Shown one piece after another: positions 17,744 through 27,630 of a DNA stretch of 64,000 nucleotides (its first letter is position 1; every line of letters starts with the position of its first letter). The DNA is from Maledivibacter halophilus (GTDB lineage: Bacteria > Bacillota > Clostridia > Peptostreptococcales > Caminicellaceae). Under the pieces are notes generated by a model. That model made no database searches. It worked only from the letters and a program-made list of their open reading frames with translations, and was not told the origin of the DNA. A program made the translations under genes and the position numbers. The stretch lies in the NCBI RefSeq assembly GCF_900167445.1, contig NZ_FUZT01000007.1, forward strand, positions 124,001 through 188,000, read 5' to 3'.

Positions 17744-18199
17744 TTAAAATTTATATCCTTTAAAAACTTTTAAACCTTCATCATTTAATAGCCTTTCAAC
17801 AATCTTAGGTTTGTTAGGACTTTTCTCAAAAACTTCTTCGCAGGATATCATTATATTGCTTCCAGCTATTTCTGCTAGTTGATCATGGGATACACTATAT
17901 ACTAATTTACCTAAATTAGCCCATACCATGGCTCCTGAGCACATTACACATGGCTCACAACTTGTATATAATGTATAATCTTTCAAGTCAAAAATATTAT
18001 TTTCCACACAAAACTTTCTTATAAGTCCAATTTCTGCATGGTGGGTAGGATCACAAAAAGTGTTTATTTTATTTTCTCCACTCATTACTATTTTGTCATC
18101 CTTTACTAAAATTGCTCCAAAGGGTTCATTGCCACACTCTCTAGATTTCATAGCTAGTTCTATGGTTTTTCTTATAAAAAATTCATCTCTCGTAGACAT
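17744..18199 (-). CDS. Cytidine/guanine deaminase-family nucleoside deaminase
   Basis: The 151-residue protein has both zinc motifs of the CDA superfamily: HAEIGLIRKF (His and catalytic Glu) and PCVMCSGAM (PCxxC). The N-terminal GNEPFGAILVKD is typical of GuaD/TadA-like deaminases that act on free bases. Two purine nucleoside phosphorylases lie directly upstream, so guanine deaminase (guanine to xanthine) is the most natural role. Adenine or cytosine as substrate cannot be excluded. The spacing to the upstream phosphorylase (19 bp) indicates an operon. Confidence 0.82.
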   Translation of the reverse strand: MSTRDEFFIRKTIELAMKSRECGNEPFGAILVKDDKIVMSGENKINTFCDPTHHAEIGLIRKFCVENNIFDLKDYTLYTSCEPCVMCSGAMVWANLGKLVYSVSHDQLAEIAGSNIMISCEEVFEKSPNKPKIVERLLNDEGLKVFKGYKF

Positions 18200-18218
18200 C
18201 TAAGATCATCCCCCTTAT

Positions 18219-19043
18219 CTAACCAATTTCCTCAATGATTTTTGTTACCCAGCTGCAAAAGTCTTCTGATGCTTTATTAGCTATTTCTACAACTCTTTCA
18301 TGGGAATGTTTTTGTTTTTGTATTCCAGTAGCCATATTTGTAATACATGAAATTCCTAATACATCTATTCCTAAATAATTTGCAGCAATTGTTTCAGGAA
18401 CTGTAGACATACCCACAGCATCGGCCCCTTGTCCTCCAATGGATCTTATTTCTGCTGCTGTTTCATAGTAGGGACCCATAAAGCCCGCATAAACCCCTTC
18501 CGTATATTCAACACCTATTTTATTAGCTGTTTTCTTTGCTTTATCTATTAAATCTAATTTATAGGGCTCAGTCATATCGGGAAATCTTGGACCAAACCTT
18601 TTATCATTAATTCCTATTAATGGATTATCTCCAAATAAGTTAATAAAGTCATTAATAATCATTAATGTTCCTGGTTTAAAGCTGGTATTAATTCCTCCAC
18701 AGGAATTGGTTACTATAAGCTTTTCAACACCTAAATACTTCATAACAAATACAGGATATACTACTTCTTTCATTGTATAGCCCTCATAATAATGGAATCT
18801 CCCCTGCATAGCCAATACAGTTACTCCATTTATTGTTCCATATACTAACCTTCCCTCGTGGCCCTCAACTGTTGTTTGAGGACAATTAGGAATTTCATTA
18901 TAGTTAATATATTTTTTATCTTCCATTCCATTAATTAAATTCCCTAAGCCTGAACCAAGAATAATTCCTATTTTAGGATTTAAATCAACTTTATTTTCTA
19001 TATATTCCACAGACTCCATAATTTTATCATACATTTTTTTCAT
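18219..19043 (-). CDS. Purine-nucleoside phosphorylase, trimeric type
   Basis: The 274-residue protein shows the NP-II signatures: GIILGSGLG near residue 26 for phosphate, EGHEGRLVYG, AMQGRFHYYEGY, VTNSCGGINTSF and the base-pocket sequence VGMSTVPETIAANYLG. It cleaves inosine, guanosine and deoxy forms to base plus ribose-1-phosphate. Length and motifs are standard for PunA. It sits downstream of a hexameric DeoD-type enzyme, so the operon carries both phosphorylase classes. RBS GGAGAGGGG precedes the ATG at 19043. Confidence 0.93.
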   Translation of the reverse strand: MKKMYDKIMESVEYIENKVDLNPKIGIILGSGLGNLINGMEDKKYINYNEIPNCPQTTVEGHEGRLVYGTINGVTVLAMQGRFHYYEGYTMKEVVYPVFVMKYLGVEKLIVTNSCGGINTSFKPGTLMIINDFINLFGDNPLIGINDKRFGPRFPDMTEPYKLDLIDKAKKTANKIGVEYTEGVYAGFMGPYYETAAEIRSIGGQGADAVGMSTVPETIAANYLGIDVLGISCITNMATGIQKQKHSHERVVEIANKASEDFCSWVTKIIEEIG

Positions 19044-19171
19044 ATTTTAACCCCTCTCCTATAGATGTACGCCAATAAAGATCAAGAAAAGAAGCAGGCT
19101 TTAAATTTTATTGCTAAATTCCACAAGCCATTCTCTTTTCTTTTTATTAGTCTTAAATCTCTATAATCAAT

Positions 19172-19888
19172 TTATTTAAGCTTTATAGCTGTTTCAAGGG
19201 CAATTTTCATCATATCATTAAACTTTGTTTGCCTAAATTCCGCACTTGCCGCTTCCCCAGTAAAGGGACAATCGGAAATTGTAACCATACACAATGCATT
19301 TTTACCTGCGGCAGCAGCATTCATATATAAACCTGCAGCTTCCATCTCCACTGCAAGGATTCCCATCCTTGCCCAATTTCTTAATGTATCTAAATCACCA
19401 TAGAATACATCTTCTGATAAAATATTTCCTACATTTAATTGAATATTTAAATCATCAGCTGTAGATGTGAGTTCTTTTAATATACTGTAAGAAGCTATAT
19501 GAGAAAGTGTTCCTTCTAGTTTATACTGCTTTCCATAATTACTATTGGTGCTTGCACCTATTCCAACAACAATATCACCAATTTTTAGATTCTCATCTAA
19601 TGCACCTGCAGAACCTATTCTAATAATATTTTTCACATCATAAAAATTATATAGCTCATAGGTATAGATACCAATTGAAGGTATTCCCATACCATGTCCT
19701 TGTACCGAAACCCTTACTCCTTTATATCTTCCAGTATAACCATACATTCCTCTTATAGTATTGTACTGAACAACATCTTCAAAGTATTTTTCTGCTATAT
19801 ATTTTGCCCTTAATGGATCGCCAGACATTAATACCGTCTTAGCTATATCTCCTTTTTTAGCTCCGTTGTGGGGAGTTGGTGTACACAT
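19172..19888 (-). CDS. deoD: Purine-nucleoside phosphorylase, DeoD type
   Basis: The 238-residue protein is a clear hexameric PNP. It has the start [20 protein letters not shown], the [14 protein letters not shown] phosphate loop, [35 protein letters not shown] and the [10 protein letters not shown] motif that contacts ribose. The catalytic Asp is visible in [10 protein letters not shown]. It phosphorolyses adenosine, inosine and guanosine. It starts 1 bp after the sulfatase stop, so translation is probably coupled, and it precedes the trimeric PNP by 128 bp. Confidence 0.95.
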   Translation of the reverse strand: MCTPTPHNGAKKGDIAKTVLMSGDPLRAKYIAEKYFEDVVQYNTIRGMYGYTGRYKGVRVSVQGHGMGIPSIGIYTYELYNFYDVKNIIRIGSAGALDENLKIGDIVVGIGASTNSNYGKQYKLEGTLSHIASYSILKELTSTADDLNIQLNVGNILSEDVFYGDLDTLRNWARMGILAVEMEAAGLYMNAAAAGKNALCMVTISDCPFTGEAASAEFRQTKFNDMMKIALETAIKLK

Positions 19889-19889
19889 A

Positions 19890-21494
19890 TTATTCCTCCT
19901 CGCATAATAAATCTTCTATATCCTTATCAGTAAATTTTCCGTATTTCTTAAAGGTTTCTATATCCAATTCCTTTAAATTAACAACATCCTCATTCTTTAT
20001 TGCCATTTTTATTTCATCATTTAAATCTATTAATTTCTCTTTATCTTCTTTACACAGATTATCAATGTGGAATGGAAAATTAGTTTCTCTGTATTTAACT
20101 GGTACATATTCATCTAACTTAATAAAATCATCATCCACCACATATCCTGGTAGTCCCCAAGTTTTTTCATACTGTACAAGCTTTCTTCTCAAACTGACTT
20201 TTATTTCTAAAATCTTTGAATCTTTACAGTCAAATAGTAGATTAACTCTTTCCTTGGAATCATTTCCTAAATCAAACAATTCTTCTTTTCCACCGCCATA
20301 ATAATAATTGTATTTATATCTTTTATTTCTTAAGCTCACCCATCTTTTATTGCCTTTATTATACTCAACGTACTGATAATTTCTATCCTTCATTCCTTCC
20401 TTTAAAAATATACTTTCTCCTGGAAGTTTATAATTAGCAGGATAATCAACTTCAGCTGCATCTAAAAATGTAGGGAATATATCATTTAAATCAACCATAC
20501 ACTCATCTTTTGTTCCTGGATTAATATACTTTGGATATCGAACTATAAAGGGAACTTTAGAAGAAGAGTCATAGGGTAAAAATTTTTGATAAGTACCATT
20601 ATCTCCTAGCATTTCTCCATGGTCAGAGGTAAATATTATCAAAGTATTATCAATTTGATTTGTCTTTTCTAAATAATCCAATATCCTTCCAATATTGTAA
20701 TCTACAAAGGATATTGCACTACAATATAATTGTTTTGCCCTCTTTAAATAGTCTTTATTTGGATAATCAGCAATATGCTTATTTTCCTCTGCTAAAGGAG
20801 ATATAGGAGTAATACTCTCATACCCTTGTGGCAAATCCACATCATCATATAGATTAGCCCATTCACTAGGAACATCAAAGGGCGGATGGGGATGAATAAA
20901 GCTTGACCATATCATAAATGGTCTTTTCTTACTATTCTCCTTAATGATATCAATGGTTTTATTAGCCACCCATGTACTTCCATGGTGCTTTGTAGGTATA
21001 AATGATTGCTGTGGAAGCATATATAATAAATGCCTTACTCCATGGACACTTCTATAATGACCTAAATTGTTCTCTTTTAAATACATTGCATAATCATCGT
21101 CCTGTCTGAATACAGGAATTTCTTCCATTGTATACATTCTATTAAATCCATTATGTCTTCTACAAGGCTGAAAATGCATTTTTCCTATTGCTACCGTATC
21201 ATAGCCTGCATTTGATAAAAGCTCTGGAAATGTGGGAATATTATAGGGCATTTGTCTGCTATTATCAAAATAGTTCTCATCAAAGCCATGATATTTAGCC
21301 GTAAGTCCAGATATTATATTATGTCTGGCAGGTATACAAGCAGGATTTGGTGAATAGGCATTAGTAAATAAACACCCTTCCTCTGCAAGTCTATCTAAAT
21401 TCGGAGTATTCATATACTCATACCCACCGGCACATATTGTGTCAAATCGCTGTTGATCGGTTGTAATTAATAAAATATTTGGTTGCTGATTCAT
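19890..21494 (-). CDS. Sulfatase (type I, Cys-type), cytoplasmic
   Basis: The 534-residue alkaline-phosphatase-superfamily enzyme begins [13 protein letters not shown] (metal-binding Asp13) and carries the C-x-P-x-R formylglycine signature at Cys53 ([12 protein letters not shown]). The second metal motif [14 protein letters not shown] is present. There is no signal peptide, so it acts inside the cell. Cys must be converted to formylglycine by an anaerobic maturase, not encoded nearby. Its embedding in the purine nucleoside operon, 1 bp from both the permease stop and deoD, is odd. Related enzymes also cleave phosphodiesters or phosphonate monoesters, so a role releasing a nucleoside from an ester is possible. 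Family call is firm; substrate unknown. Confidence 0.85.
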   Translation of the reverse strand: MNQQPNILLITTDQQRFDTICAGGYEYMNTPNLDRLAEEGCLFTNAYSPNPACIPARHNIISGLTAKYHGFDENYFDNSRQMPYNIPTFPELLSNAGYDTVAIGKMHFQPCRRHNGFNRMYTMEEIPVFRQDDDYAMYLKENNLGHYRSVHGVRHLLYMLPQQSFIPTKHHGSTWVANKTIDIIKENSKKRPFMIWSSFIHPHPPFDVPSEWANLYDDVDLPQGYESITPISPLAEENKHIADYPNKDYLKRAKQLYCSAISFVDYNIGRILDYLEKTNQIDNTLIIFTSDHGEMLGDNGTYQKFLPYDSSSKVPFIVRYPKYINPGTKDECMVDLNDIFPTFLDAAEVDYPANYKLPGESIFLKEGMKDRNYQYVEYNKGNKRWVSLRNKRYKYNYYYGGGKEELFDLGNDSKERVNLLFDCKDSKILEIKVSLRRKLVQYEKTWGLPGYVVDDDFIKLDEYVPVKYRETNFPFHIDNLCKEDKEKLIDLNDEIKMAIKNEDVVNLKELDIETFKKYGKFTDKDIEDLLCEEE

Positions 21495-21495
21495 T

Positions 21496-22401
21496 TTAGT
21501 TTGACATCCCTTTCTTTTTTCTCTTTTTATACACCGCTACAGCAATAAGTGTTAATACTGTTACTAGATAGGGAAGTATTTGTATTAGCTGTGGTGGAAA
21601 GCCATATAATTGGGCCTTCATGGTAACCGCATCGGTAAAACCAAATAATGCAGCCCCAAAGAATGTTCCTATAGGCATAGCATTACCAAAATTGGAAGCA
21701 GCCATGGCAACAAAACCCCTTCCATTAGTCATATTATCAGTAAACATAGTAAGTTGCCCTAAAGACAAATAGGCTCCACCTACACCGCATAAAATACCAC
21801 TTACTGATACTACTAAGCATTTTAATTTAAAAACACTTACACCAGCTGTCTCTACTGCCATTGGGTTAGGTCCTGTAGCTCTTATTCTTAAACCTATTTT
21901 TGTTTTAAATAGAATAATTTGAACTACAGCCACTACTAAAAGTGACACATAAAGTATTATAGATTGATTTGCAAAAGCCGATAAAATAGGTATATTCTCT
22001 AAAAATGGTAAATGAATTACTGGAAATCCTACTATTTTAGGAGATGAAAATGCTCCCCTAACTCCAAATAATAAGTTTAAAAAATATTTAGTTATTCCTA
22101 AAGCAAACATATTTATAGCAACTGACACTATGATATTGTTAGCTTTATATTTAAGATTAAATACGGCAAATAATAATCCCATAATCCCACATACAGCACA
22201 TGCTGCTAAAAGTGCTATTGCAGCTGAACTAGTATAATAGCTTACAGCTACTGCAACAAAAGCTCCAATAAGCATAAATCCTTCTAATCCTAAATTAACT
22301 AATTTTATTCTCTGAGTAATTAAGCCTCCAAAACCAGCCAAAAGTATAGAGGGCAAAAGTCTCAGTGTAGTTTCAAGAATTGTTGTTATTATATCTAACA
22401 C
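21496..22401 (-). CDS. Nucleoside ABC transporter permease 2 (NupQ/YufQ-like)
   Basis: This 301-residue permease has about eight membrane helices and the BPD_transp_2 family signature around GFGGLITQRIKLVNLGLEGFML and RIRATGPNPMAVETAGVSV. The set of BMP lipoprotein, double-domain ATPase and two permeases defines the BMP-type nucleoside importers. It starts 7 bp inside the preceding permease gene and shares the operon. It would form the membrane channel together with the upstream permease. Confidence 0.9.
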   Translation of the reverse strand: MLDIITTILETTLRLLPSILLAGFGGLITQRIKLVNLGLEGFMLIGAFVAVAVSYYTSSAAIALLAACAVCGIMGLLFAVFNLKYKANNIIVSVAINMFALGITKYFLNLLFGVRGAFSSPKIVGFPVIHLPFLENIPILSAFANQSIILYVSLLVVAVVQIILFKTKIGLRIRATGPNPMAVETAGVSVFKLKCLVVSVSGILCGVGGAYLSLGQLTMFTDNMTNGRGFVAMAASNFGNAMPIGTFFGAALFGFTDAVTMKAQLYGFPPQLIQILPYLVTVLTLIAVAVYKKRKKKGMSN

Positions 22402-23486
22402 AATTTACCCTCCTTTTTACTTCCCACAGTTTTATTTTTGTCTGCTTTTTTCTTCTTTTTAAAATAATCAAATGCAAAATCTGCTGCAATAAATACGATC
22501 ATAACTGCTTGCACAGAAGATATTAAATCTCTAGAGATATTTGTCATTACTTCCATCTGAATAGCTCCATTAGTAAGGGCCCCAAAAAATATTGCTGTTA
22601 GTATACAAGCCAATGGATTATTTCTGGCTAAAAGGGCTACAGTAATACCGGTATAGCCTAAACCCGGCGAAAAATCAGATATATATCTATAGTTAACTCC
22701 CATGACTTGTTCAGCCCCTGCCAGTCCTGCTATAGCACCACTAATCATTACTATTATAATTGTTTTTTTAGTTGCATCAATACCAATATATCTTGAAAAG
22801 GTTCTACTAATTCCCGCTGCTCTACTTTCATATCCAAATTTTGTCTTAAATAATAATATATATAATATTATTGAAAGAATAATGGCTATAATAAATCCAA
22901 AATTTAAATCATTCATAGCTCCAGCCAGCTTAGGAAGCATAGCTCCTTCACTTATCTTATAGGTAGCTCCTATGGCAAGCTCTCCTTTAAATGGGTATGT
23001 TGCCAAATAATTCGAAAATAACTGAGCTATATTATTTAACATAATGCAGGTAATAAATATACTAATATTTAATTTTACATTAAGAATAGCTGGAATAAAT
23101 GCCCAAGCCATCCCAATAACCATGGCTGCAATCATACAAATTGGAATAAGAACAGCTGGAGGTAAATTCCCAAAATAAACTCCTGTTAAAGCAGATGCTA
23201 TAGCGCCAAAATAAAGCTGTCCTTCTATACCTATATTGAATACTCCTGCTCTAAAGGAATAGGCTGCTGCAAGACCAGTAAATAATAATGGTGTAGCCTT
23301 TGCTAGGCTTGTACTAAAGCCCTGCCAGCTGCCAAAGGCCCCTTTAAAAAGTATCATATATGCTTCAATAGGAGAAGTGCCAGTAGGAATAATAAGCAAT
23401 GCTCCTATAAAAAGAGAAACAATTATAGCAAAAATAGGCTTTCCTAAATTAGTTAAAAATGTTTTTAGTTTTTTATTCATATTCAC
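22395..23486 (-). CDS. Nucleoside ABC transporter permease 1 (NupP/YufP-like)
   Basis: The 363-residue permease has a longer N-terminus than its partner and about nine helices. FNIGIEGQLYFGAIAS and the loop RAAGISRTFSRYIGID match the BPD_transp_2 cytoplasmic motifs that contact the ATPase. It overlaps the ATPase stop by 14 bp and the next permease by 7 bp, so translation is coupled. It ends in a lysine-rich tail. With the second permease it forms the transporter's channel. Confidence 0.9.
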   Translation of the reverse strand: MNMNKKLKTFLTNLGKPIFAIIVSLFIGALLIIPTGTSPIEAYMILFKGAFGSWQGFSTSLAKATPLLFTGLAAAYSFRAGVFNIGIEGQLYFGAIASALTGVYFGNLPPAVLIPICMIAAMVIGMAWAFIPAILNVKLNISIFITCIMLNNIAQLFSNYLATYPFKGELAIGATYKISEGAMLPKLAGAMNDLNFGFIIAIILSIILYILLFKTKFGYESRAAGISRTFSRYIGIDATKKTIIIVMISGAIAGLAGAEQVMGVNYRYISDFSPGLGYTGITVALLARNNPLACILTAIFFGALTNGAIQMEVMTNISRDLISSVQAVMIVFIAADFAFDYFKKKKKADKNKTVGSKKEGKLC

Positions 23487-25011
23487 TCTCCTGCCTTTTA
23501 GAACCCGCCATATAGAGTCCTAGTTCTTCTCTAGTTGTTTCACCAGCCCTTACCTTACATACAATTTCTCCTTCAAAAAGAACTATAATTGTATCACTTA
23601 AAGCAAAAATTTCATCAAGGTCGGAGGATATAAGTACTCCTGCTGTTCCATTGTTTCTTAAGTCCATTATATAATTATGAATAAAACTAATTGCACCAAT
23701 ATCCACACCTCTAGTGGGCTCAGCAGCTATCAGTAATTTAGGTTTATTTACAACTGTCTCTCTACCAATAACTATTTTTTGCTGATTTCCTCCTGAAAGT
23801 TCACTTACAAGGGAATTATGACCTGGGGTACGTATATCAAATTGCTTAATCATATCTTTAGCATTTTTATTTACCTTCTTATCATCTATAAAGGTAAAAC
23901 CTAATATTTTCTTAAGAAATTTAGGCATTATATGGTATCCAGCAAAACTATTTTGTGCCACCGACCATTCCATACAAAGGCCTTCCTTTTTCCTATCGGC
24001 AGGTATATAACTAATTCCCTTTAAAAGACACTCTGTTCTCCTTAAATTAGTAATGTCTTCATTCTCAAAAAACACTTTACCCATATCAGGAATAAGTTGA
24101 CCTGCTATAACCTGTGCAAATTCCTGCTGTCCATTTCCAGATATGCCTGCTACACCTACTATTTCGCCTTCTTTAATAGTAAGATTGATATTCTTTAAAG
24201 CAAATAGGCCATTATCTTCTTTTACGCTTATATTTTCTAATTTCATAACCTTACTTCCGTCTTTTTCTTTCCTTTCATGTACCGGTGGAAGCTCTTTTCC
24301 CACCATATGCTCTGCAAGCTTATATTTATCTGTATCCTTTGTATTCATCTCGGCTACTACTTTTCCCCTACGCATTACAATAATATAATCCGATACTCGA
24401 ATAACTTCGTCGAGTTTATGGGTAATGAATATAATTGTCTTGCCTTGTTTTGAAAGACTTGCTATATTATTGAACAGCTCATCGGTTTCTTGGGGTGTCA
24501 GAACAGCTGTAGGCTCATCGAGAATTAAAATATCGGCACCTCTATACAAAACCTTTAAAATCTCAACTTTTTGCTGCAAGCCTACTGGAAGATTTCCTAT
24601 TAATTCATCGATAGGAACTTCTATACCATTTACCTTCATTAACTCTTCTATTTCAATCCTGGCCTTATCATAATCAATATACATTGATTTACCGGGTTCC
24701 ATGCCTAAAATAATATTTTCTAATACCGACAATTCCTCCACCAGCATAAAGTGCTGATGAACCATACCGATATTTTTTTTAAGGGCATCTAAACTGGAGT
24801 TAAAGGAAACTTCCTCTTCATTTATTTTAATAACTCCTGAGGTAGGTTTCTGTAAACCATATAATATATTCATTAGCGTAGATTTACCTGCACCATTTTC
24901 TCCAACTAGACTTACTACAGAGCCTCGTTTTATCTTGATAGAAACATTGTCATTAGCTAGAGTACCAGGATATTGTTTACATATATTCAACATCTCCACT
25001 GCTAATTTCAT
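23473..25011 (-). CDS. Nucleoside ABC transporter ATP-binding protein (NupO-like)
   Basis: The 512-residue protein has two fused ABC ATPase domains. Domain 1 has Walker A GENGAGKST near 36-44 and Walker B ILILDEPTAVL. Its signature region is divergent (LPVGLQQK in place of LSGGQ). Domain 2 has a degenerate Walker A (GISGNGQQE) but a good LSGGNQQK signature. This asymmetry is normal for sugar/nucleoside ABC ATPases of the RbsA type. It powers purine nucleoside import. The operon downstream metabolises the cargo, which supports that substrate class. Confidence 0.92.
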   Translation of the reverse strand: MKLAVEMLNICKQYPGTLANDNVSIKIKRGSVVSLVGENGAGKSTLMNILYGLQKPTSGVIKINEEEVSFNSSLDALKKNIGMVHQHFMLVEELSVLENIILGMEPGKSMYIDYDKARIEIEELMKVNGIEVPIDELIGNLPVGLQQKVEILKVLYRGADILILDEPTAVLTPQETDELFNNIASLSKQGKTIIFITHKLDEVIRVSDYIIVMRRGKVVAEMNTKDTDKYKLAEHMVGKELPPVHERKEKDGSKVMKLENISVKEDNGLFALKNINLTIKEGEIVGVAGISGNGQQEFAQVIAGQLIPDMGKVFFENEDITNLRRTECLLKGISYIPADRKKEGLCMEWSVAQNSFAGYHIMPKFLKKILGFTFIDDKKVNKNAKDMIKQFDIRTPGHNSLVSELSGGNQQKIVIGRETVVNKPKLLIAAEPTRGVDIGAISFIHNYIMDLRNNGTAGVLISSDLDEIFALSDTIIVLFEGEIVCKVRAGETTREELGLYMAGSKRQESEYE

Positions 25012-25072
25012 CCTTGACTTCTCCTTTTGTATTATAATTATATAATTCTATAAATTTCAATTTTTTCATACA

Positions 25073-25217
25073 TATAGATAAACGACTTCATAATTCAACT
25101 TTAAAAAAGATGCAATTATATAAAAAGGAGTGGCTTACAAGTCTTTTCATTACAAAAGCGACATTTATATAATCTCAGCCTTATGCATATATTAACTTTT
25201 GAAGTTGTTTATCTATA
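25073..25217. repeat. Inverted-repeat element (possible family 3), copy 1
   Basis: The ends TATAGATAAACGACTTCA (25073-25090) and TGAAGTTGTTTATCTATA (25200-25217) are inverted repeats with one mismatch, separated by about 110 bp with no coding content. The same end sequence AGATAAACAACTTCAA recurs at 27308-27323. It sits between the ABC ATPase gene and the binding-protein gene. Confidence 0.6.
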
Positions 25218-25250
25218 ATATATCTGATATTAATGTTAATAATTTAGTAG

Positions 25251-25292
25251 CACCCCATTCTATAAAACAATATCTTTTAATAGAACAGGGTG
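25251..25292. terminator. Hairpin between BMP gene and ABC genes
   Basis: The arms CACCCcaTTCTAT and ATAGAAcaGGGTG enclose a 16-base loop 38 bp downstream of the BMP stop. It is probably a partial terminator or mRNA-stabilising stem that keeps the binding protein more abundant than the transporter, a common pattern. T-run on the minus strand is poor. Confidence 0.55.
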
Positions 25293-25329
25293 AATTTTTT
25301 AATACAACAATTTAAAAATAAAGAGTCGA

Positions 25330-26340
25330 TTATTTATCAAATACATCTGTAACTTTGACTTTTCCATCAATTACTTCTTGTCTAATAGCTTCTACTTTTT
25401 CTAATACATCGGCGGGTATTATATCTTTAGTATATTTCATTTCACTCATGCCAACACCTTCTTCTGCTAAGCCGTATACTTTAACACCAGAAGTAAATGT
25501 TCCTTCCTTTGCTTGTTTAATAAAATCATAGGCTGCATTACCTACATTTTTTATCATACTAGTAAGTACTTTTCCTTCTACTATATAATCTTGGTCTTGG
25601 TCTACACCTATACCATATACTCCATCATTCTCCTTTAAGGCTTCAAAAAGACCTTCGCCTGATTTACCAGCAGCTTGGAATATAATATCTGAACCTTCAC
25701 CTATTAATTGTATAGCAAACTCTTTACCTTTACTTGGATCGGCAAATGACCCAACATAGGTAGGAATAACTTTTATATCAGGATTAGCATATTTAGCTCC
25801 TTCTTCAAAGCCTACAGCAAATCGATTTATACCTGGAACATCCATACCACCTATAAATCCTACTGTACCACTTTCACTCATAAGTGAAGCCAGTGCTCCC
25901 ACAACAAAGCTGCCTTCATGGTCAGCAAATTGGGCTACAGCAAGATTATCTGCCTCGCTCTTAACATTAACTGCTGCAAATTTCTTGTCGGGATAATTAG
26001 GTACCACAGTATTAAGTGCATCGTCCCAGTCATTACCTACAACCATTATAAGATCATAGTCAGCATTTGCTGCAAGTTTAAGAGATTGTAAATAATCAGC
26101 TGTTGACTGAGGCTCAATAACTTTAATTTCTACACCTAATTCTTCTTTTGCCCTTTTAAATCCTTCATGGGCTGAATCGTTAAATGATCTATCACCTAAT
26201 CCACCTGTTGCTGTTATAAGGGCTGCTTTCATTGTTTCTTTACCTGTAGTATTTTCAGAATTTTTCTTTTCAGAAGCACATCCTGAAAACGTTAACAGTC
26301 CTACTAATAAAAAAGATATGAATACTAATGATTTTTTCAT
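25330..26340 (-). CDS. BMP-family nucleoside-binding lipoprotein
   Basis: The 336-residue protein has a lipoprotein signal ending in LTFSGC (Cys21) followed by a Ser/Thr/Asn linker. The mature part has the PnrA/Bmp hallmarks: GGLGDRSFNDSAHEGFKRA, VGNDWDDALNTV and GTVGFIGGMDVPGINRFAVGFEEG, which form the nucleoside pocket. It delivers purine nucleosides to the ABC transporter encoded downstream. RBS AGGGGAAAT is close to the ATG. It is the first gene of the uptake unit. Confidence 0.92.
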   Translation of the reverse strand: MKKSLVFISFLLVGLLTFSGCASEKKNSENTTGKETMKAALITATGGLGDRSFNDSAHEGFKRAKEELGVEIKVIEPQSTADYLQSLKLAANADYDLIMVVGNDWDDALNTVVPNYPDKKFAAVNVKSEADNLAVAQFADHEGSFVVGALASLMSESGTVGFIGGMDVPGINRFAVGFEEGAKYANPDIKVIPTYVGSFADPSKGKEFAIQLIGEGSDIIFQAAGKSGEGLFEALKENDGVYGIGVDQDQDYIVEGKVLTSMIKNVGNAAYDFIKQAKEGTFTSGVKVYGLAEEGVGMSEMKYTKDIIPADVLEKVEAIRQEVIDGKVKVTDVFDK

Positions 26341-26571
26341 ATTTCCCCTCCAGTTTTTATATTAATTTTTTAATTACTCATTTAAGATAACATACTTCTA
26401 CAATATTAAATAGGAAATCTTGCATAATATCGACAAATTTATATATTTTTTTATTATTTCGTGCTACCTTTATTTTTACAAAAAAATAAAAGTGTAGAGC
26501 ATAGCCCTATCACCTTTTTAATACCATTTAAAACCATTGCCTATTTTCTTTACATTTCTAATATAAACAAA

Positions 26572-27279
26572 TTACATTAGTGCTTTTTCTTTATATTCTA
26601 CAAGTTTTTTATATTGTTCATAATTGATATATATCTTTCCAAGTTTTACAGTTACTAAATTCTCATCCTTTAGTCTCTCTACACTATTATTAGTAGATCG
26701 AATAGAAATACCTATGAAATCGCTTATCATATTTCTAGTTTCATTTATTTTAACATTTCCTTTATAGTTTTTTCCATATATTTTCTTATATAAATTATAA
26801 CTATAAATCAAATATGAAACTACATTAATATGTGTAGAATATTTTTTGCATTCTATATGGCTTCTTAATGTATCATGCAATCTATTTATAATATTATGCA
26901 TAATTTTATTATAAAAATCGGGATATTTTACCATCCATTTTTTTAAATCCAGCTTATTAATTTTTAAAGCTACAACATTAGTAAGGGTTTGTATATTCGC
27001 ATATCTTACATCATTTTCAACAAGTACTTCTGAAAGACCGATTACATCATAGCTAGAAATTTTATAATAACAAGAAAGCTCTCCATTATCAAGCTCATTA
27101 AAGATACCACATATTCCACTTATTATAAGATATACATAATTAGAAGATGCCTTGCGCCTAATGATTATCATATCGTTAGCATAGTACATCACATCTATTT
27201 TTTCAATATCTGTTTCTGTAAAATCTTGAAACAATTCTTTCAAGAAGGGCTTATCATTTATATATTGTTTTATATCCAT
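26572..27279 (-). CDS. Crp/Fnr-family transcriptional regulator
   Basis: The chosen ATG at 27279 follows AAAGGAG at good spacing; an open frame continues 28 codons upstream but lacks a ribosome site. The 235-residue product has an N-terminal cyclic-nucleotide-type beta-roll (about 30-120, with NYVYLIISGICGIFNELDNGEL) and a C-terminal winged helix (NETRNMISDFIGISIRSTNNSVERLKDENLV). No cysteine cluster for an Fnr iron-sulfur centre is seen. It lies 231 bp upstream of the BMP gene in the same orientation and may control the nucleoside genes. Specific ligand unknown. Confidence 0.82.
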   Translation of the reverse strand: MDIKQYINDKPFLKELFQDFTETDIEKIDVMYYANDMIIIRRKASSNYVYLIISGICGIFNELDNGELSCYYKISSYDVIGLSEVLVENDVRYANIQTLTNVVALKINKLDLKKWMVKYPDFYNKIMHNIINRLHDTLRSHIECKKYSTHINVVSYLIYSYNLYKKIYGKNYKGNVKINETRNMISDFIGISIRSTNNSVERLKDENLVTVKLGKIYINYEQYKKLVEYKEKALM

Positions 27280-27305
27280 GTTATTCTCCTTTAGCAAATG
27301 ATAAT

Positions 27306-27408
27306 AGAGATAAACAACTTCAAGGTTTATTAAATTCCAAATAAAAAATGGAGAAGCGTTCATTACTTTCTTTAAAATTTATTTTGAATTTTAATATTGT
27401 TCATCTAT
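27306..27408. repeat. Inverted-repeat element (possible family 3), copy 2
   Basis: It begins with AGATAAACAACTTCAAGG (27308) and ends near TTGTTCATCTATA (27408), in imperfect inverted orientation. The start matches both ends of the element at 25073-25217. It covers the region just upstream of the Crp/Fnr-type gene, so the gene's promoter may lie in or be provided by the element. Confidence 0.45.
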
Positions 27409-27483
27409 AATAGACTTAGCATTATTTTATAATAGAATTCATAATAAAACAACTTATGTTACAATTATTAAGCACTTTTAAAA

Positions 27484-27508
27484 AGACAGATTAAAGTTTA
27501 ATCTGTCT
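27484..27508 (-). terminator. Terminator after flavin reductase gene
   Basis: The stem AGACAGATTAAA/TTTAATCTGTCT is near perfect and is followed on the minus strand by TTTTTAAAAG. It lies downstream of the flavin reductase gene, beyond the MITE copy at 27514-27620. Confidence 0.7.
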
Positions 27509-27513
27509 CCATA

Positions 27514-27620
27514 ATATAGATATTCCAGTAAAACAGTTAATTTATACATCTTAAAATTCTTAGAAACATTGGATATTTTGATACGTATAAATTAAGTTTT
27601 ACTATTGGAAATCTATATAA
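27514..27620 (-). repeat. MITE-like repeat family 1, copy 2 (107 bp)
   Basis: The sequence is the reverse complement of 34545-34652 with roughly 92-95% identity by eye. Ends TATAGATATTCCAGTAAAAC and TTTTACTATTGGAAATCTAT are imperfect inverted repeats that extend inward to TTAATTTATAC. It lies immediately after the flavin reductase stop codon. No open reading frame is present. Confidence 0.85.
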
Positions 27621-27630
27621 ATTTCATTTT

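Noticed and set aside
26341-26571. Purine riboswitch before the nucleoside genes
   Set aside because: The conserved purine aptamer blocks are not found in this leader.
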